Part shown: positions 62,290 to 64,000 of the stretch, piece after piece
Numbering within the stretch: position 1 is the first letter of the stretch
How the letters are laid out: each line of letters begins with the position of its first letter
Source of the DNA: Lacisediminihabitans sp046156175
GTDB taxonomy: Bacteria > Actinomycetota > Actinomycetes > Actinomycetales > Microbacteriaceae
Direction: 5' to 3'
Assembly: GCF_046156175.1 (NCBI RefSeq)
Contig: NZ_JAYLVL010000001.1
Location: 310,001 to 374,000 of the forward strand
DNA length: 64,000 nt
The notes under the pieces: generated by a model
What the model was told of the DNA's origin: nothing
Databases searched by the model: none
What the model saw: only the letters and a program-made list of their open reading frames with translations
Position numbers and translations under genes: made by a program

Positions 62290-62796
62290 TTGGCCCCGAG
62301 TTCTCCTCATCACGACGCCCTTTCGACGCGTCTCGAGCACCAGTACAGTGACGGAAGGTCCGTCACTTTTTCGACCACGCTCCTGCAGGCTCCCGGCATG
62401 AAGGCCACCGGTCTTCCGGTGCCCGACGACGCGGTGGAGGCGCTCGGGTCGTCCCGCAAACCGGCGGTGACCGTCACGATCGGGGACTATTCCTACCGGA
62501 GCACCGTGTCGTCGCGATCGGGCGGCTACATGCTGCCGTTCAGCTCCGCCCACCGCGACGCGACGGGATTGTCCGCGGGCGACGAGGTGACCGTGACCCT
62601 CGAGCTCGACGAATCTCCCCGCGAGATCGAACTGCCGTCGGATCTCGCCGCGGCGCTCTCCGACCGCGCACGGAACGCGTTCGACGCCCTCTCCGCCTCG
62701 CGACGAGGCGCCTTCGTGCAGCAGGTCGAGTCGGCCAAAGCTGCCGATACCCGCGCGCGTCGGATAGCGACCATCGCGGCGCAACTCGACGAGTAG
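62290..62796 (+). CDS. DUF1905/YdeI-type protein
   Basis: The protein shows a DUF1905 beta-barrel (VTFSTTLLQAPGMKATGLPVP, then VTIGDYSYRSTVSSRSGGYMLPF, given in parts) followed by a C-terminal helical stretch (LSASRRGAFVQQVESAKAADTRARR) typical of bacteriocin-protection (YdeI/OmpD-associated) proteins. The start is problematic. The only codon giving the full domain is a TTG at 62290, which adds ~24 residues absent from relatives and has no Shine-Dalgarno. The next ATG would delete the first strand. The true N-terminus, or a small sequence error, remains open. Confidence 0.72.
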   Translation: MAPSSPHHDALSTRLEHQYSDGRSVTFSTTLLQAPGMKATGLPVPDDAVEALGSSRKPAVTVTIGDYSYRSTVSSRSGGYMLPFSSAHRDATGLSAGDEVTVTLELDESPREIELPSDLAAALSDRARNAFDALSASRRGAFVQQVESAKAADTRARRIATIAAQLDE

Positions 62797-62818
62797 GAGA
62801 CGTCCGCCTGGCGGAAGG

Positions 62819-62983
62819 TCAGACCTTGGAGCGGCTGCCCCCGCGCCTGATGTACCCGACGATCGCCGTGACAACGAAGAGCACGATGCCGATGACGGCG
62901 AGCCAGAAGAGTCCCTTGATGACGAAACCCAGGATGGCGAGCACGAGCCAGATGACGAGCAGGAGAATAATGAAACCGATCAT
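62819..62983 (-). CDS. 54-aa hydrophobic membrane protein
   Basis: A short protein made almost entirely of two hydrophobic helices (FIILLLVIWLVLAILGFVI and LFWLAVIGIVLFVVTAIVGY) with a basic tail (RRGGSRSK). Small hydrophobic proteins of this kind are common in actinobacteria and are often stress-related; the role is unknown. It starts at ATG 62983, convergent with the DUF1905 gene. Confidence 0.75.
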   Translation of the reverse strand: MIGFIILLLVIWLVLAILGFVIKGLFWLAVIGIVLFVVTAIVGYIRRGGSRSKV

Positions 62984-63071
62984 GGTTTCGACGGTACTCC
63001 CTGTTCGCGTGGGATGAGTCCACCTCCGGGAAGTCGAGGGTGGGATCGGTGGTCGCGACCATACTGGAGCC

Positions 63072-64000
63072 ATGTCCACGGCATCCCCGGTCCTCTCACA
63101 GAGGGAACTGCTCGGTCGCCGGCTCGCCGCGCAACAGGTGACGACCACGGCGGGCGGCCCGGCCACCGTCACCGACACCGTGCGACGGATGTTCGCCATC
63201 CAGTCCCAGGATTTCGGCCAATCCCTCTGGGGCATCGGGCTGCGAACGCCGGGGGCACGCCGTTCCGATGTGCTCCGCGCGATGGCCGAGGGCTCGGTCG
63301 TGCGGTCCTCGTCGCTGAGGGGGACCCTCATGATGGTCGCTGCGGAAGACCTGCGCGACATCCTCGCCGTCTCCGGGGAGCGCACCATCGCGTCCGCGCG
63401 CACCCGCCAGCGCCAGCTCGAACTCGATGAGGCGACGATGAGCCGGGCGCGTGAGGTGATCGAAGGGGCGATCGCCGGGCGGAATGCGCTTGGCCGGGAT
63501 GCCGTGCTGCACGAACTCGAGGATGCGGGCATCCGTACCGGTTCCCAGCGCGGATACCACATCCTCTGGCTCCTCGCCGAACGGGGCATCGTCTGCTGGG
63601 GCCCGCCGAGCGGCAGCCAGCAGGGACTCGTCCTCGTCGAGGAATGGATCGCGCCGACGGCGCGCCTCGACCGTGACGAACTGCTCGCCCGGTTCGTTCT
63701 CCGCTATCTCATCGGGCACGGCCCGGCGACCGTCGCCAACCTCGCCTGGTGGGCGCGGCTCACTCTCGCGGATGTGCGACGTGGCATCGCCGCCGCCGGC
63801 GATGCGGTGTGCGAAGTCACCGTCGGAGGCATCATCCACTGGATGGCGGCCGCCTCCCCCGCTCCCCCAGCCCTTCGGGCGGATGCCCTCGCCCTGCCCG
63901 GATTCGACGAGTATCTTCTCGGCTATTCGGATCGATCCGCCGCGTTGCCGCCGGAACACTTCGAGAAGATCGTGCCCGGCGGCAACGGGATCTTCCTTCC
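63072..64000 (+). CDS. Winged-helix DNA-binding domain protein (AlkZ-like, partial)
   Basis: The first ~309 residues are visible; the gene runs off the right edge. MFAIQSQDFGQSLWGIGLRT, SSLRGTLMMVAAEDLRDIL and ILWLLAERGIVCWGP match the HTH_42/DUF1006 family, whose members include the DNA glycosylase AlkZ and related interstrand-crosslink repair proteins. The QxQ/Q-x-D catalytic-site region (AIQSQDF) is present. LPGFDEYLLGYSDRS near the end is typical as well. The start ATG follows GGAG closely, with a CATACT -10-like box 6 nt upstream. Confidence 0.85.
   Translation, partial: MSTASPVLSQRELLGRRLAAQQVTTTAGGPATVTDTVRRMFAIQSQDFGQSLWGIGLRTPGARRSDVLRAMAEGSVVRSSSLRGTLMMVAAEDLRDILAVSGERTIASARTRQRQLELDEATMSRAREVIEGAIAGRNALGRDAVLHELEDAGIRTGSQRGYHILWLLAERGIVCWGPPSGSQQGLVLVEEWIAPTARLDRDELLARFVLRYLIGHGPATVANLAWWARLTLADVRRGIAAAGDAVCEVTVGGIIHWMAAASPAPPALRADALALPGFDEYLLGYSDRSAALPPEHFEKIVPGGNGIFL

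Overview
The window is 64 kb of high-GC actinobacterial chromosome, most likely from the family Microbacteriaceae. The evidence is the conserved actinobacterial gene blocks (DUF4191-RDD-glnA; glnE-glnA2-nadE-panB; aceE-fasR-fabD-fabH-acpP-fabF-DUF3145), a DUF222/HNH (13E12-type) gene, a DUF7882-type small protein, and many genes whose -10 box lies 6-7 nt before the start codon, as expected for leaderless mRNAs. Only one tRNA (Val, UAC) and one other RNA gene (RNase P RNA) are visible. No prophage, insertion sequence or CRISPR array was found.

Left part (1-18.7 kb): a truncated pseudokinase gene, DUF4191, RDD, and glnA with a four-site GlnR-type operator. A 680-bp repeat-rich spacer and a three-gene polysaccharide operon follow (UDP-glucose dehydrogenase, membrane-anchored GH26-like hydrolase, processive GT2). 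The nitrogen/cofactor block then resumes with glnE, an adenylylation-insensitive-looking glnA2, nadE, panB, a 56-aa protein, map and ppgK. The polysaccharide operon therefore looks like an accessory insertion into a core block.

Middle (18.8-43.6 kb): a complete kdp operon (an extra 27-aa membrane microprotein, then kdpFABCDE); a DUF222/HNH pseudogene broken by one amber codon; a 34-aa remnant of an SRPBCC-like gene overlapping a nucleoside-kinase-like gene; rnpB; a coiled-coil protein with a decayed zinc ribbon, and a Nif3-like protein; an NCS1 permease with a ~430-aa disordered, repeat-bearing N-terminus; an EamA transporter; a DUF7882-like/acidic microprotein pair; a group-2 sigma factor; a secreted protein; a dioxygenase-like protein behind an iron-box palindrome; a DUF262/DUF1524 protein overlapping a cell-surface SGNH hydrolase; tRNA-Val; a peroxiredoxin; and an aldose-1-epimerase-like protein.

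Right part (43.7-64 kb): aceE, the fatty-acid regulator fasR, fabD-fabH-acpP-fabF with a GT4 glycosyltransferase overlapping fabF, a CDF-like transporter, DUF3145, a PadR regulator, a PolA-like polymerase, the aldehyde dehydrogenase/DUF779/GAF-regulator group, a lipoprotein, DUF1684, a cold-shock gene with a strong terminator, a DUF1905 protein, a small membrane protein and a truncated winged-helix protein.

Several parts connect functionally. GlnE modifies GlnA, and NadE uses glutamine. AceE supplies acetyl-CoA to the adjacent type II fatty-acid synthase. PpgK and the dehydrogenase feed sugar nucleotides. Start sites were chosen from Shine-Dalgarno motifs, -10 boxes and known family N-termini. 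Function calls rest on motifs read by eye, without database searches.
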